8,276 nt of DNA from Flavobacteriaceae bacterium (GCA_013214275.1 JABSPP010000061.1:1-8276); one strand, 5' to 3'; positions 1-6,755 are shown, numbered from the stretch's first letter. The notes: generated by a model not told the origin, from the sequence alone. Program-made: numbers and translations.

Positions 1-2
1 TT

Positions 3-953
3 AAAAATCCTCAAAAGGAATACACAAAAGCCTTGATAAATGCAAAACCTAGGTTGGATCTAAGATTAAAATTACTCCCTACTGTAATGGATTTTGCTAA
101 CCATGAAATAAGCCTCTGTGAATACACCACCGAAGAAAGAGTACAATTTCATCAAAAACTATACTCTGGAACTCCATTGCTTGAAATTAGGAATCTGAAA
201 AAATACTATCAGAAAAATTCTTGGTTTTCCAGAGATAAAGATATAAAGGCGGTAAACGGGGTATCTTTTACCTTATACGAGGGCGAAACTCTAGGACTTG
301 TTGGGGAATCGGGCTGTGGTAAAACAACTTTAGGAAGAACGATTATTCATCTTGAGCAAAGTTCAGGAGGATCAATGATATATAGAGGGAAAGATATTAC
401 TAGGTTAAATTCTTCGGAACTCAAAGGACTTCGCAAAGAGGTACAGGTCATTTTTCAGGATCCATTTTCTTCATTAAATCCTAGAATAACCATTGGATCT
501 GCCATCTTGGAACCTATGATTGTTCACAACATTTTATCAAACAATGCAGAACGGAAATCCTATGTTTTAGATTTATTAGAAAAAGTGGGGTTAAAAAAGG
601 AGCACTACAATCGTTATCCTCACGAATTTTCTGGCGGACAAAGACAGCGCATCGGAATTGCCAGAGTTATTGCATTAAGGCCTAAGTTAATTATCTGTGA
701 TGAATCTGTATCTGCCTTGGATGTTTCTGTACAAGCTCAGGTATTGAACTTACTCAATTCGCTTAAAGAGGAGTTTAATTTTTCCTATATATTTATCTCT
801 CACGATCTCTCGGTAGTCAAGCACATGTCAGATCAATTGGCAGTGATGAATCAAGGAAAAATTGAAGAAATTGGCGATGCAGATATGATATATCACTCAC
901 CAAAATCCAACTACACAAAAACCTTGATTGATGCCATTCCTAAAGGTTTATAA
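3..953 (+). CDS. Oligopeptide/dipeptide ABC transporter ATP-binding protein, tandem-ATPase fusion, 5' partial
   Basis: ATPase that drives peptide import through an inner-membrane Opp/Dpp-type permease. The frame is open to the left edge, so the start lies outside the window; the TTG at 33 is internal. The first visible residues (KNPQKEYTKALINAKPRLD) match the usual tail of an Opp/Dpp ATPase. They are followed by a linker and a second, complete ATPase, so the gene encodes two fused ATPases (DppD-DppF or GsiA style). Counting from the TTG codon, the second ATPase shows Walker A GESGCGKT (91-98), Q-loop Q142, signature SGGQRQR (200-206), Walker B LIICDE (219-224, catalytic E224), D-loop SALD (227-230) and H-loop H258. 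Its tail (SPKSNYTKTLIDAIPKG) repeats the tail of the first ATPase. All catalytic motifs are intact. Permease and binding-protein genes are not in view, and the substrate is inferred from family only. Confidence 0.93.
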   Translation, partial: KNPQKEYTKALINAKPRLDLRLKLLPTVMDFANHEISLCEYTTEERVQFHQKLYSGTPLLEIRNLKKYYQKNSWFSRDKDIKAVNGVSFTLYEGETLGLVGESGCGKTTLGRTIIHLEQSSGGSMIYRGKDITRLNSSELKGLRKEVQVIFQDPFSSLNPRITIGSAILEPMIVHNILSNNAERKSYVLDLLEKVGLKKEHYNRYPHEFSGGQRQRIGIARVIALRPKLIICDESVSALDVSVQAQVLNLLNSLKEEFNFSYIFISHDLSVVKHMSDQLAVMNQGKIEEIGDADMIYHSPKSNYTKTLIDAIPKGL

Positions 954-1023
954 AAGAAAAAATCCTTTTTCCCTAATCACTGAATTAGTAGTATATTGCG
1001 TTTTGATCGAAAAGTGAAAATCA

Positions 1024-2040
1024 ATGAAAATTATTGTCCCTATGGCTGGTATTGGTTCTCGATTAAGGCCTCATACCCTTACCACTCCTAAACCTTTAAC
1101 TGTCATTGCTGGAAAGCCAATCGTACAACGATTGGTTGAAAGCATCACAGATGTTGTGGATCAAAAAATTGAAGAAATTGCATTTATTATTGGTCCAGTA
1201 GCCAAAGGATTTCCAGCAGACACTAAAGAGAAGTTAGAGGCTATTGCCAGTGATTTGGGTGTAAAAGGATCTGTATACGTTCAGGAAACAGCGGAGGGAA
1301 CTGCTCATGCTATATACTGTGCCAAAGATGCCCTTTCAGGACCTTGTATTGTTGCTTTTGCAGATACGCTCTTTAAAGCAGACTTCAAATTAGACACTGA
1401 AGCAGACGGTGCCATCTGGGTTAAGCAAGTAGAAGATCCTTCGGCCTTTGGTGTAGTTAAGTTAAAGAACGGCTACATCTCTGATTTTGTAGAAAAACCC
1501 CAAGAATTTGTATCAGACCTCGCTATTATAGGAATATATTATTTTAAGGATGGTGGTAAGGTTAGGGATGAGATTAAATACCTTTTAGATAACGACATTA
1601 GAGAAAATGGAGAGTATCAAATAACCAATGTTTTGGAAACTTTAAAGAAAGAGGGTGCTCAATTTATTCCAAAGAAAGTAGATATTTGGATGGATTGTGG
1701 TAAAAAAGACCCTACAGTAGATACCAACAAGCAGATCTTAAAAATTGAACATGAAAAGGGAATTCATTTGACATCTAGTTCTTTAGTGCTTGAAAACTCA
1801 GAAATCATACAACCTTGTTTTATTGGTGAGAATGTGATTATTAAAAATTCAAAGATAGGTCCTTATGTTTCTATCGGGGCTCATTCTACCGTAGAGAATT
1901 CTTCGATTACCAATTCCCTTATTCAAACAAACACTCAAATTTCTAATGCGCAATTGCATCTTGCTATGATTGGAGATTATGCTAAATACAATGGAGATTT
2001 TACTTCTGTAAGTATTGGAGCTTATACTGAGTTAATCTAA
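1024..2040 (+). CDS. Sugar-1-phosphate nucleotidyltransferase with C-terminal left-handed beta-helix
   Basis: Cytoplasmic enzyme that joins a sugar 1-phosphate to an NTP, giving an activated sugar for polysaccharide or LPS synthesis. The 338-residue protein opens with the nucleotide-binding signature (G9 to P24: GIGSRLRPHTLTTPKP). It continues with Q87 and the ETAEGTAHAI stretch (88-97), the metal-binding aspartate D114 (FADT), the sugar-binding EKP (157-159) and the second metal ligand D224 (WMDCG). Residues about 250-325 form hexad-like repeats (IIQPCFIGENVIIKN, SKIGPYVSIGAHS) typical of a short left-handed beta-helix, as in RmlA-like and GlmU-like fusions. No acetyltransferase active site is evident, so the helix is probably structural or for oligomerisation. 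Sugar and NTP specificity cannot be read; RmlA-type (dTTP/glucose-1-P) or GDP-mannose-type are both possible. First gene of a tight + strand run; the next gene starts 13 bp later. The ATG at 1024 lacks a clear Shine-Dalgarno, as is usual in Bacteroidetes. Confidence 0.9.
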   Translation: MKIIVPMAGIGSRLRPHTLTTPKPLTVIAGKPIVQRLVESITDVVDQKIEEIAFIIGPVAKGFPADTKEKLEAIASDLGVKGSVYVQETAEGTAHAIYCAKDALSGPCIVAFADTLFKADFKLDTEADGAIWVKQVEDPSAFGVVKLKNGYISDFVEKPQEFVSDLAIIGIYYFKDGGKVRDEIKYLLDNDIRENGEYQITNVLETLKKEGAQFIPKKVDIWMDCGKKDPTVDTNKQILKIEHEKGIHLTSSSLVLENSEIIQPCFIGENVIIKNSKIGPYVSIGAHSTVENSSITNSLIQTNTQISNAQLHLAMIGDYAKYNGDFTSVSIGAYTELI

Positions 2041-2053
2041 AAGCAATGATTAA

Positions 2054-3001
2054 ATGATTGTAAGGATTGTATTTCTAATTTTCTTAGGGTTTTTGTGCAA
2101 TCCTCTTCCATGTACAGGTCAAGACTCTATTGCTGTTGAAGATTTGGATGAACAAAAAGAATTAAAATTTCAACGGTATTTCTTCAAAGCACTTTCTGAA
2201 AAAGCCATCAAAAACCACCAAAAAGCAATCGAAAATCTTAATATCTGCAATCAAATTATCCCAGGAGATGTAAGTGTGCTCTTCGAGTTTTCAAAAAACT
2301 ATTTGTTCCTCAATGAGATTGAGAATGCAAAGTTATATATTGAAGAAGCCCTGAATAAAGCACCTAAAAATATATGGATGCTTAGTCATTTGGTACGTAT
2401 TTATCAAAAGGAACAAAACTATTTACCAGCCATTAAAATTCAGAAAAAAATTATTCAACTGAATCCCAATAAAAAATCAACCTTGGTGCATTTGTACTAT
2501 CTCAACAGAGATGACAAGGAGGCTATGAGTTTGATAGACTTAATAGACAAGGAAAAAGGGCTTTCTAGAAAACTACAATCTTTAAAAAAAAGTTTAGAAA
2601 GTAGAAAGACTCCTTTTGTAAAAAAAGAGGATGATGATTTGAACAATTTAATCGCTAGTTTTGAAGGTGGTGATATTTCCTTTACCACACTGAAGAAGTT
2701 ATTGGAGAGCGCTTTAAATGAGGATATCGCTGTTTTTCACCAATACAGCAAAAAAGGAATGGACCTATTTCCTGCTCAGCCATACATGTACTTAATGCGA
2801 GGGAAATCTCTCTATCTTCAGAAAAATAATAACCATGCAGTTGATGTGCTAGAGACTGGCATTGATTTTGTAATTGATCGTCCAGATTTGGAATTAGAAT
2901 TTTATATCATCCTAGCAAAGGCTTATGATGGTCTCAAAAAAACTAGTAAGGCTCAAGAATACCGAAACAAGGCAAAAAGATTAAAAGAACAGAACCAGTG
3001 A
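2054..3001 (+). CDS. Exported tetratricopeptide repeat protein
   Basis: A 315-residue secreted TPR protein, probably periplasmic, acting as a protein-interaction scaffold; no enzymatic domain is seen. Residues 1-22 form a signal peptide (hydrophobic IVFLIFLGFL core, likely cleavage near TGQ, 21-23). C20 follows a proline (LPC), which does not fit a lipobox, so a lipoprotein is unlikely. Helical repeats with TPR spacing cover about 39-72, 74-104 and 107-138, and again about 234-270 and 280-312. A charged, lysine-rich linker (about 150-205) separates the two groups. The ATG at 2054 is preferred because it directly precedes the signal peptide; an ATG at 2046 is in another frame and stops after three codons. 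The stop overlaps the GTG of the following lipoprotein gene, which suggests translational coupling and a joint role in the envelope. The precise function is unknown. Confidence 0.85.
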   Translation: MIVRIVFLIFLGFLCNPLPCTGQDSIAVEDLDEQKELKFQRYFFKALSEKAIKNHQKAIENLNICNQIIPGDVSVLFEFSKNYLFLNEIENAKLYIEEALNKAPKNIWMLSHLVRIYQKEQNYLPAIKIQKKIIQLNPNKKSTLVHLYYLNRDDKEAMSLIDLIDKEKGLSRKLQSLKKSLESRKTPFVKKEDDDLNNLIASFEGGDISFTTLKKLLESALNEDIAVFHQYSKKGMDLFPAQPYMYLMRGKSLYLQKNNNHAVDVLETGIDFVIDRPDLELEFYIILAKAYDGLKKTSKAQEYRNKAKRLKEQNQ

Positions 3002-3777
3002 ATACGTTGAAATACTTGCTGGTATTCATTTTATTGATTTCTTCATGTAAATCTAAAAATCTTATTGTAGCCTCAGATCAAATCAAGAAAATGCCAGCAC
3101 GAAAGATCGTCAAAAAACATGTGGCAACTTCTTTCGCTGCCAATACATTGGATGCTAAGATTAAAGTAAACTACATTAGTTTTCGTGACGAAAAGCAAAA
3201 AAAAGAGGATTTTACCGTTCGTTTACGAATGAAAAAAGACAGCCTTATTTGGATCAAGGGAACTAAGGTATTGACTGCTTTTAAAATAAAAATTACCCCA
3301 AATTCTCTTAGCTACTATTCACCCATTTCTAAGGAATACTTTGAAGGTGATCTATCTTTACTGTCGAAGTTACTGGGGATTAAATTAAGTTTTGAGCAAC
3401 TGCAAAACTTATTTATTGGAAAAAGTGTGCTTGAAATGAAAGGGAAACGATTTGATGCTGAAATCTCTGAGCAATCCTATCTTCTTACTCCAAAAGCTCA
3501 GGAAAAATTATTTGATGTTGTATTTAAAATACATCCCAAACATTTTAAACTAGATCGGCTCTTTTTAGAAAGCAAGGAGAGGAAGCAAACATTAGAAATG
3601 GTCTATGGTGCTTATACAAAAGCTAAAAGTGATTATATTCCTACAAAACTTTCAATTCACACCACTCAGGGCAAAGCATACACCAAAATTAGGATGGAAC
3701 ATAAATCTTTAAAATTGAATCAACCAGTTCAGGTTCGCTTCAGAATCCCTGCTGGCTACAAACGCGTAGAATTTTAA
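2998..3777 (+). CDS. DUF4292-family lipoprotein, probably LolA/LolB-like
   Basis: A 259-residue lipoprotein. The signal peptide ends in a clear lipobox, ISS-C17, after a hydrophobic stretch (7-14). The mature start C-K-S-K-N has no acidic residues after the cysteine, so it lacks the acidic surface-export signal known from Bacteroidetes lipoproteins. It probably stays periplasm-facing. The body carries the DUF4292 pattern: the MKKDSLIWI strand (74-82), an ITPNSLSYY strand, a YFEGDLSLLSKLLG segment and a C-terminal VQVRFRIPAGY strand. From memory this family belongs with the LolA/LolB lipoprotein carriers (open beta-barrel binding acyl chains), so a role in lipoprotein or lipid handling at the outer membrane is inferred, not shown. 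The start is a GTG at 2998, embedded in the stop of the TPR gene (GTGA); no other start would keep the signal peptide. The stop overlaps the next ATG by 1 bp (TAATG). Confidence 0.85.
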   Translation: MNTLKYLLVFILLISSCKSKNLIVASDQIKKMPARKIVKKHVATSFAANTLDAKIKVNYISFRDEKQKKEDFTVRLRMKKDSLIWIKGTKVLTAFKIKITPNSLSYYSPISKEYFEGDLSLLSKLLGIKLSFEQLQNLFIGKSVLEMKGKRFDAEISEQSYLLTPKAQEKLFDVVFKIHPKHFKLDRLFLESKERKQTLEMVYGAYTKAKSDYIPTKLSIHTTQGKAYTKIRMEHKSLKLNQPVQVRFRIPAGYKRVEF

Positions 3778-4991
3778 TGTCTCAAAAAACCCGCCACATC
3801 ATTATCATTTTTATATTCCTTTTTGCAACTCCTCTGCTTGCACAAAAGACAAGAACACAACTGGAGGCTGATAGAAAACGAATTAAAAAGGAAATTTTAC
3901 AAGTTAATAAGTTACTATTTAATGAGGAGAAAAAAGGGAAAAATGCTTTAGAAGACCTTCGGGATATCAAGAAAAAGATAGAGGTAAAAACGGCACTTAT
4001 TAGTACGATTTCTTTAGAAATTAAAGCCTTGGAAACTACTATTGAATCCAATGAACTGAAGATTGAAAAACTGAGTAATCAACTTAAGATACTAAAGAAG
4101 GACTATGCCGAGATGATTTACAGTTCCTATAAAAGCAGATCGCAACAAAATCGCACGATGTTTATTCTATCCTCTCAAAGTTTCTATCAAGCGTACAAGA
4201 GGGTAAAGTACATGAATCAGTATGCAGCTTTTAGAAAAAAGCAGGGTGAAGAGGTGATGGCACAAACAGTGATTGTCCAACGACTAAATGACTCATTACA
4301 TTCTCAAAGGCAATTGAAGGACACATTGCTGGTAAATGAGGAGAACGAACAGTTGAGTGTTGAAGCCGATAAAAAGTCGATGGAAAAACTATTGTCTCAG
4401 ATTAAAAAACGGGAGCATAAATACAAACGAGAGCTAAAGAGGAAAAGGGAAGATGAAAAAAAGATTACCAGTAGGATAGACGAGTTGATTCGCGAGGCTA
4501 TTGCCGAATCTAATCGCAATAAGACCACAAAAAATTCAAAAGGATTTGCTCTAACTCCAGAAGCCAAAGCTTTGGCTAGCCAATTTGAACAGAACAAGGG
4601 AAAGCTGCCTTGGCCTGTTGATAACGGAATTATCACACGGAAGTTTGGAAGGCAACCTCACCCTATTTATAAGGGTAATTATGTGAATAGCACTGGGATT
4701 CATATTACAACTCAGAAAGGGACTTTTGCGGAGGCCATTTTTAACGGTGAGGTGCTGGCGATTCAAGTGCAGTCTGAAGGGAAAAAATCGGTCTTAATTA
4801 GGCACGGAAATTACGTGTCTGTCTATAATAATCTTGAGAAGACATTTGTAAAAACAGGAGATCGGGTAACTACAGGACAGGCTGTTGGAAGTATTTTTAC
4901 TGACAGGGTTACCGGAAAAACCAAACTCATTTTTGTTTTGCTAAACAACACGAAGCGACTCAATCCTACACACTGGATTTTAGGTCGCTAG
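3777..4991 (+). CDS. EnvC-like murein hydrolase activator (M23/LytM family, degenerate)
   Basis: A 404-residue periplasmic protein with a signal peptide (1-22, likely cut in LLA-Q). Two long charged coiled coils follow (about 25-110 and 155-245), then a C-terminal LytM/M23 domain (about 277-404) opening with LPWPVDNGIITRKFG. This is EnvC architecture. Active M23 peptidases bind zinc through HxxxD and HxH. Here the first motif reads N304-STG-I308 (HGID expected at this point), the usual YxHL is YNNL (350-353), and the HLHFE strand is LIFVL (384-388), so no ligand set remains. It should therefore not cut peptidoglycan itself. By analogy with E. coli EnvC it would activate an N-acetylmuramoyl-L-alanine amidase at the division site through the coiled-coil and LytM parts. 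Last gene of the envelope run. Its 3' end overlaps the convergent thioesterase gene by 26 bp. Confidence 0.9.
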   Translation: MSQKTRHIIIIFIFLFATPLLAQKTRTQLEADRKRIKKEILQVNKLLFNEEKKGKNALEDLRDIKKKIEVKTALISTISLEIKALETTIESNELKIEKLSNQLKILKKDYAEMIYSSYKSRSQQNRTMFILSSQSFYQAYKRVKYMNQYAAFRKKQGEEVMAQTVIVQRLNDSLHSQRQLKDTLLVNEENEQLSVEADKKSMEKLLSQIKKREHKYKRELKRKREDEKKITSRIDELIREAIAESNRNKTTKNSKGFALTPEAKALASQFEQNKGKLPWPVDNGIITRKFGRQPHPIYKGNYVNSTGIHITTQKGTFAEAIFNGEVLAIQVQSEGKKSVLIRHGNYVSVYNNLEKTFVKTGDRVTTGQAVGSIFTDRVTGKTKLIFVLLNNTKRLNPTHWILGR

Positions 4992-5511
4992 TTTGATTCA
5001 TGTCAACAAACAACGCTTTTAAAGCACTTGCATCGTTGGGGAGCATTTTCCCTGCAAGAACTAGGCTTAGCTGTTTCCTTCTAAGTGCATCATCATAGCG
5101 TTCTTTTTCTAAATCGGTTTCTGGGACTATTTGTGGGATTTCGACGGGCTTTCCTGTTTCGTCAACAGCAACGAAAGTGTATATTCCTTCATTTACTTTT
5201 GTTTTTGAACCAGACTGACGATCTTCTATCCACACATCTACATAGATTTCCATTGAGGATTTGAAGGCTCTAGACACCTTAGCTTCTATCGTTACGACAC
5301 TTCCAACAGGAACAGATTTATTGAAGGCTACGTGGTTTACGGAAGCTGTTACAACTATTCTTCTAGAATGTCTGCGCGCTGCAATGCTGCAAGCTCTATC
5401 CATTCTTGCCAACAATTCACCACCAAAGAGGTTGTCTAGGTAATTGGTCTCTCCTGGAAGGACAAGGTCTGTTAAAATAGTGAGGGATTCGCTAGGTGTT
5501 TTTGCTCTCAT
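4966..5511 (-). CDS. Acyl-CoA thioesterase, hotdog fold (YciA/ACOT type)
   Basis: Hydrolyses acyl-CoA to free fatty acid and CoA; cytoplasmic, 181 residues. The N-terminal half holds the YciA/BACH active-site pattern: T22-N23 before a short turn, NLFGG (27-31), then the long hotdog helix with M37-D38 and AARRHS (44-49). The strand VVTASVNHVAFNKSVPVGS (53-71) follows, ending in the typical F-x-K-P-V-x-x-G-like segment. Residues 75-115 make the remaining sheet (MEIYVDVWIEDR; YTFVAVDETGKP). The tail, about 130-181, is a charged helix and a short variable end. Length suits a single-domain family member, which usually assembles into hexamers. The ATG at 5511 gives the normal family start, and a TAnnTTTG box lies just upstream. 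Chain-length preference cannot be deduced. The last codons lie inside the EnvC-like gene on the other strand. Confidence 0.92.
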   Translation of the reverse strand: MRAKTPSESLTILTDLVLPGETNYLDNLFGGELLARMDRACSIAARRHSRRIVVTASVNHVAFNKSVPVGSVVTIEAKVSRAFKSSMEIYVDVWIEDRQSGSKTKVNEGIYTFVAVDETGKPVEIPQIVPETDLEKERYDDALRRKQLSLVLAGKMLPNDASALKALFVDMNQTSDLKSSV

Positions 5512-5525
5512 CTAAAAGTTTTTTA

Positions 5526-5533
5526 CAAAGATA
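5526..5533 (-). promoter_or_regulatory. Candidate -7 promoter box for the thioesterase gene
   Basis: On the - strand this reads TATCTTTG, a full match to the Bacteroidetes -7 consensus TAnnTTTG, 14 bp before the thioesterase ATG. No convincing TTG -33 element is found at the usual distance upstream, so the call is tentative. The implied leader is under about 12 nt. Confidence 0.35.
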
Positions 5534-5568
5534 TGGAAGAGACACTATGTGATGGGTATTGGACATTG

Positions 5569-5589
5569 AAAAAAGCATGACAAAGTCAT
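5569..5589 (-). terminator. Weak intrinsic-terminator-like hairpin
   Basis: On the - strand: ATGAC-TTT-GTCAT, then GC, then six T. A perfect 5-bp stem with a 3-nt loop and U-tract sits between the SPOR gene and the thioesterase promoter box, where a terminator for the SPOR transcript would be expected. The stem is short and only 2 of its 5 pairs are G-C, so strength is doubtful. Confidence 0.3.
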
Positions 5590-5680
5590 CCTTTATATTT
5601 TTTCCATCATCGTTATGGAATTGATTACAATGTGCAAAAAGACTCATTCTGTATTGTCATCTGTTCAAAAGGTTGTTCTA

Positions 5681-5770
5681 GAGCTGCGTTAGGGATAGCA
5701 GCGGCATCCTTTTTTGTCCTATACAGGCAAAAAAGATATAGCGGATAGCCCGACCCGCAGGGGAACGCCC
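5681..5770. ncRNA. GC-rich structured intergenic element (candidate Flavobacteria-type RNA motif or dispersed repeat)
   Basis: This stretch has 49 G/C in 90 bases within strongly AT-rich intergenic DNA. It contains a perfect 8-bp arm pair, CTTTTTTG (5709-5716) with CAAAAAAG (5728-5735), extended by CCT/AGG (5718-5720 with 5725-5727) around an ATAC loop. A possible closing helix is GCGTT (5686-5690) with AACGC (5764-5768), and CCC-GCA-GGG (5754-5762) makes a small hairpin. GGATAGC occurs twice (5693-5699 and 5743-5749), as does AGCGG (5700-5704 and 5740-5744). No reading frame with coding character covers it. The sequence style (GTTAGGGAT, GATATAGCGGA, CCCGACCC, GGGGAACGCC) resembles a conserved noncoding element I recall from many flavobacterial intergenic regions, perhaps the Rfam Flavo-1 motif; that identity is from memory and unverified. 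It begins 8 bp past the SPOR stop, so it could also be that gene's 3' UTR or terminator. The transcribed strand is uncertain. Confidence 0.55.
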
Positions 5771-5778
5771 AAAAGATT

Positions 5779-6684
5779 TTAATAGAATTTCTTTATGAGC
5801 AACCAAGCATCTTTAGAATCGCTCTTTCGGATGTTGGCGAGGCTTTGAAAAGCATTTGTTTTTTTGTAGAATGATGCGTATGCCACTTGTGTTAACCCCC
5901 AGCGATTCTGACCTAAGATGTATGCATCGTACCCTTTGCGTTTTAGTTCTTTTACTTTTTTGTGTGCATTTTCTTTAAATTGAAACGCACCAGCAACCAC
6001 GTGAAAGGGTCTTGCGACTTCTCTACCAACACTGAGTTCAATAGTGGGCAGCGGGGTGTCGATTACAAAGGTGGCGGCTTGAATTTTTTGATTGATTCTC
6101 TCTTCTTGCTTTGCAAGGTTTAGTTGGTCTTGTTTATTCTGACTTTCGGTCCAGGCGGCATAGGAAACAATGAGGGCAACAGCTGCTGCAGAGGCATACT
6201 TGACAAGCGACGGGATTGCTCTGGTTTTTGTTTTTTCTGACCTAAGAGGAACAGATTTTGTATCTTTTCGGGTGATTGTGGGTGCCTCAAAAGAGGCCAA
6301 ACCAAATGAACTGAGCAGGTAATTCTCTGTAATCACTGGATTGAAAATTAACTGATTTTTTTCGTTTAAATGAAACGCTCCAATTTTGTCTAGCAAAAGT
6401 GTATTTGTCTTGACATTTTGATTCCAACGAATGACTGTTTCTACTATTTTATGGGTTGCCTGTTCAAATGAAATGTTTTCTTCTGTGGCAATGTAGTTGG
6501 CGAGTAATCCGTCGTTATGAGTTAAGTGATGGTTGAATCCTAGCTGTTTTGTTGGCGGATAAAAGGTATGTGATTTTTGGTCTATTGCTGCGCTAATCCT
6601 GTTGGTAATAAATCCACCAAAATCGGGAACAATTACACAATCGTACCTCAACATTAAATCTCTTATGTAAGTTTCTAACACCAT
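5779..6684 (-). CDS. SPOR-domain membrane protein with N-terminal HU-CCDC81-like module
   Basis: A 301-residue protein in three parts. Residues 1 to about 130 match the bacterial CCDC81-like HU pair: METYI-like start, DCVIVPDFGGF (15-25), the YPPTKQLGFNHHLTHNDGLL segment ending at 61, then IGAFHLNEKNQLIFNP (101-116). A basic linker leads to one membrane helix (about 160-177: VKYASAAAVALIVSYAAW). A polar stretch follows, then a C-terminal SPOR domain (about 226-300: PFHVVAGAFQFKENAHKKV, GYDAYILGQNRWGL, then WLLIKKF). SPOR domains bind denuded glycan strands at division sites, so the C-terminus is periplasmic and the HU-like module cytoplasmic. Whether that module binds DNA or protein is unknown. 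The start at 6684 is chosen because the family begins there (MVLETYIRDL). The in-frame ATG at 6771 would add 29 hydrophobic, promoter-encoded residues. Upstream of the thioesterase gene on the same strand, divergent from dprA. Confidence 0.9.
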   Translation of the reverse strand: MVLETYIRDLMLRYDCVIVPDFGGFITNRISAAIDQKSHTFYPPTKQLGFNHHLTHNDGLLANYIATEENISFEQATHKIVETVIRWNQNVKTNTLLLDKIGAFHLNEKNQLIFNPVITENYLLSSFGLASFEAPTITRKDTKSVPLRSEKTKTRAIPSLVKYASAAAVALIVSYAAWTESQNKQDQLNLAKQEERINQKIQAATFVIDTPLPTIELSVGREVARPFHVVAGAFQFKENAHKKVKELKRKGYDAYILGQNRWGLTQVAYASFYKKTNAFQSLANIRKSDSKDAWLLIKKFY

Positions 6685-6690
6685 ATAAAA

Positions 6691-6698
6691 CAAAAATA
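6691..6698 (-). promoter_or_regulatory. Candidate -7 promoter box for the SPOR gene
   Basis: On the - strand this reads TATTTTTG, a full TAnnTTTG match, only 6 bp before the chosen ATG at 6684. If used, the transcript would be leaderless or nearly so. No clear TTG -33 element is found at 17-21 bp upstream, and an AT-rich region can produce such a box by chance. Confidence 0.35.
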
Positions 6699-6727
6699 GA
6701 AATTTTAATATACGGCTGTTGAAAAAC

Positions 6728-6755
6728 TTGAAATTAATTATCAACAATAAATTTG
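6728..6755 (+). promoter_or_regulatory. dprA: Bacteroidetes-type promoter for dprA
   Basis: TTG at 6728-6730 and TAAATTTG at 6748-6755 are separated by 17 bp, which fits the flavobacterial consensus TTG-N17-TAnnTTTG in both boxes and spacing. Transcription would start near 6760, giving a leader of about 20-25 nt before the ATG at 6783. The box also rules out translation from a TTG at 6753, which lies inside it. Confidence 0.6.

Noticed and set aside
956..971. GAAAAA-ATCC-TTTTTC inverted repeat after the ABC transporter stop, as a terminator
   Set aside because: A 6-bp stem with a single G-C pair and no following U-tract; such A/T hairpins are frequent by chance in this composition. A neighbouring 5-bp pair (973-977 with 984-988) is equally weak.
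954..1023. Promoter for the nucleotidyltransferase operon
   Set aside because: No full TAnnTTTG box with a TTG at correct spacing was found; TATATTGC at 992-999 is only a partial match. Read-through from the ABC gene is possible.
2497..2688. Reverse-strand open frame within the TPR gene (likewise others inside the EnvC-like, thioesterase, SPOR, DprA and TonB genes)
   Set aside because: These are shadows of strongly supported genes, with low-complexity translations and no recognisable domain or start context.
5602..5620. TTCCAT/ATGGAA inverted repeat as operator or terminator
   Set aside because: A 6-bp stem with a 7-nt loop and no U-tract on either side; no supporting context.
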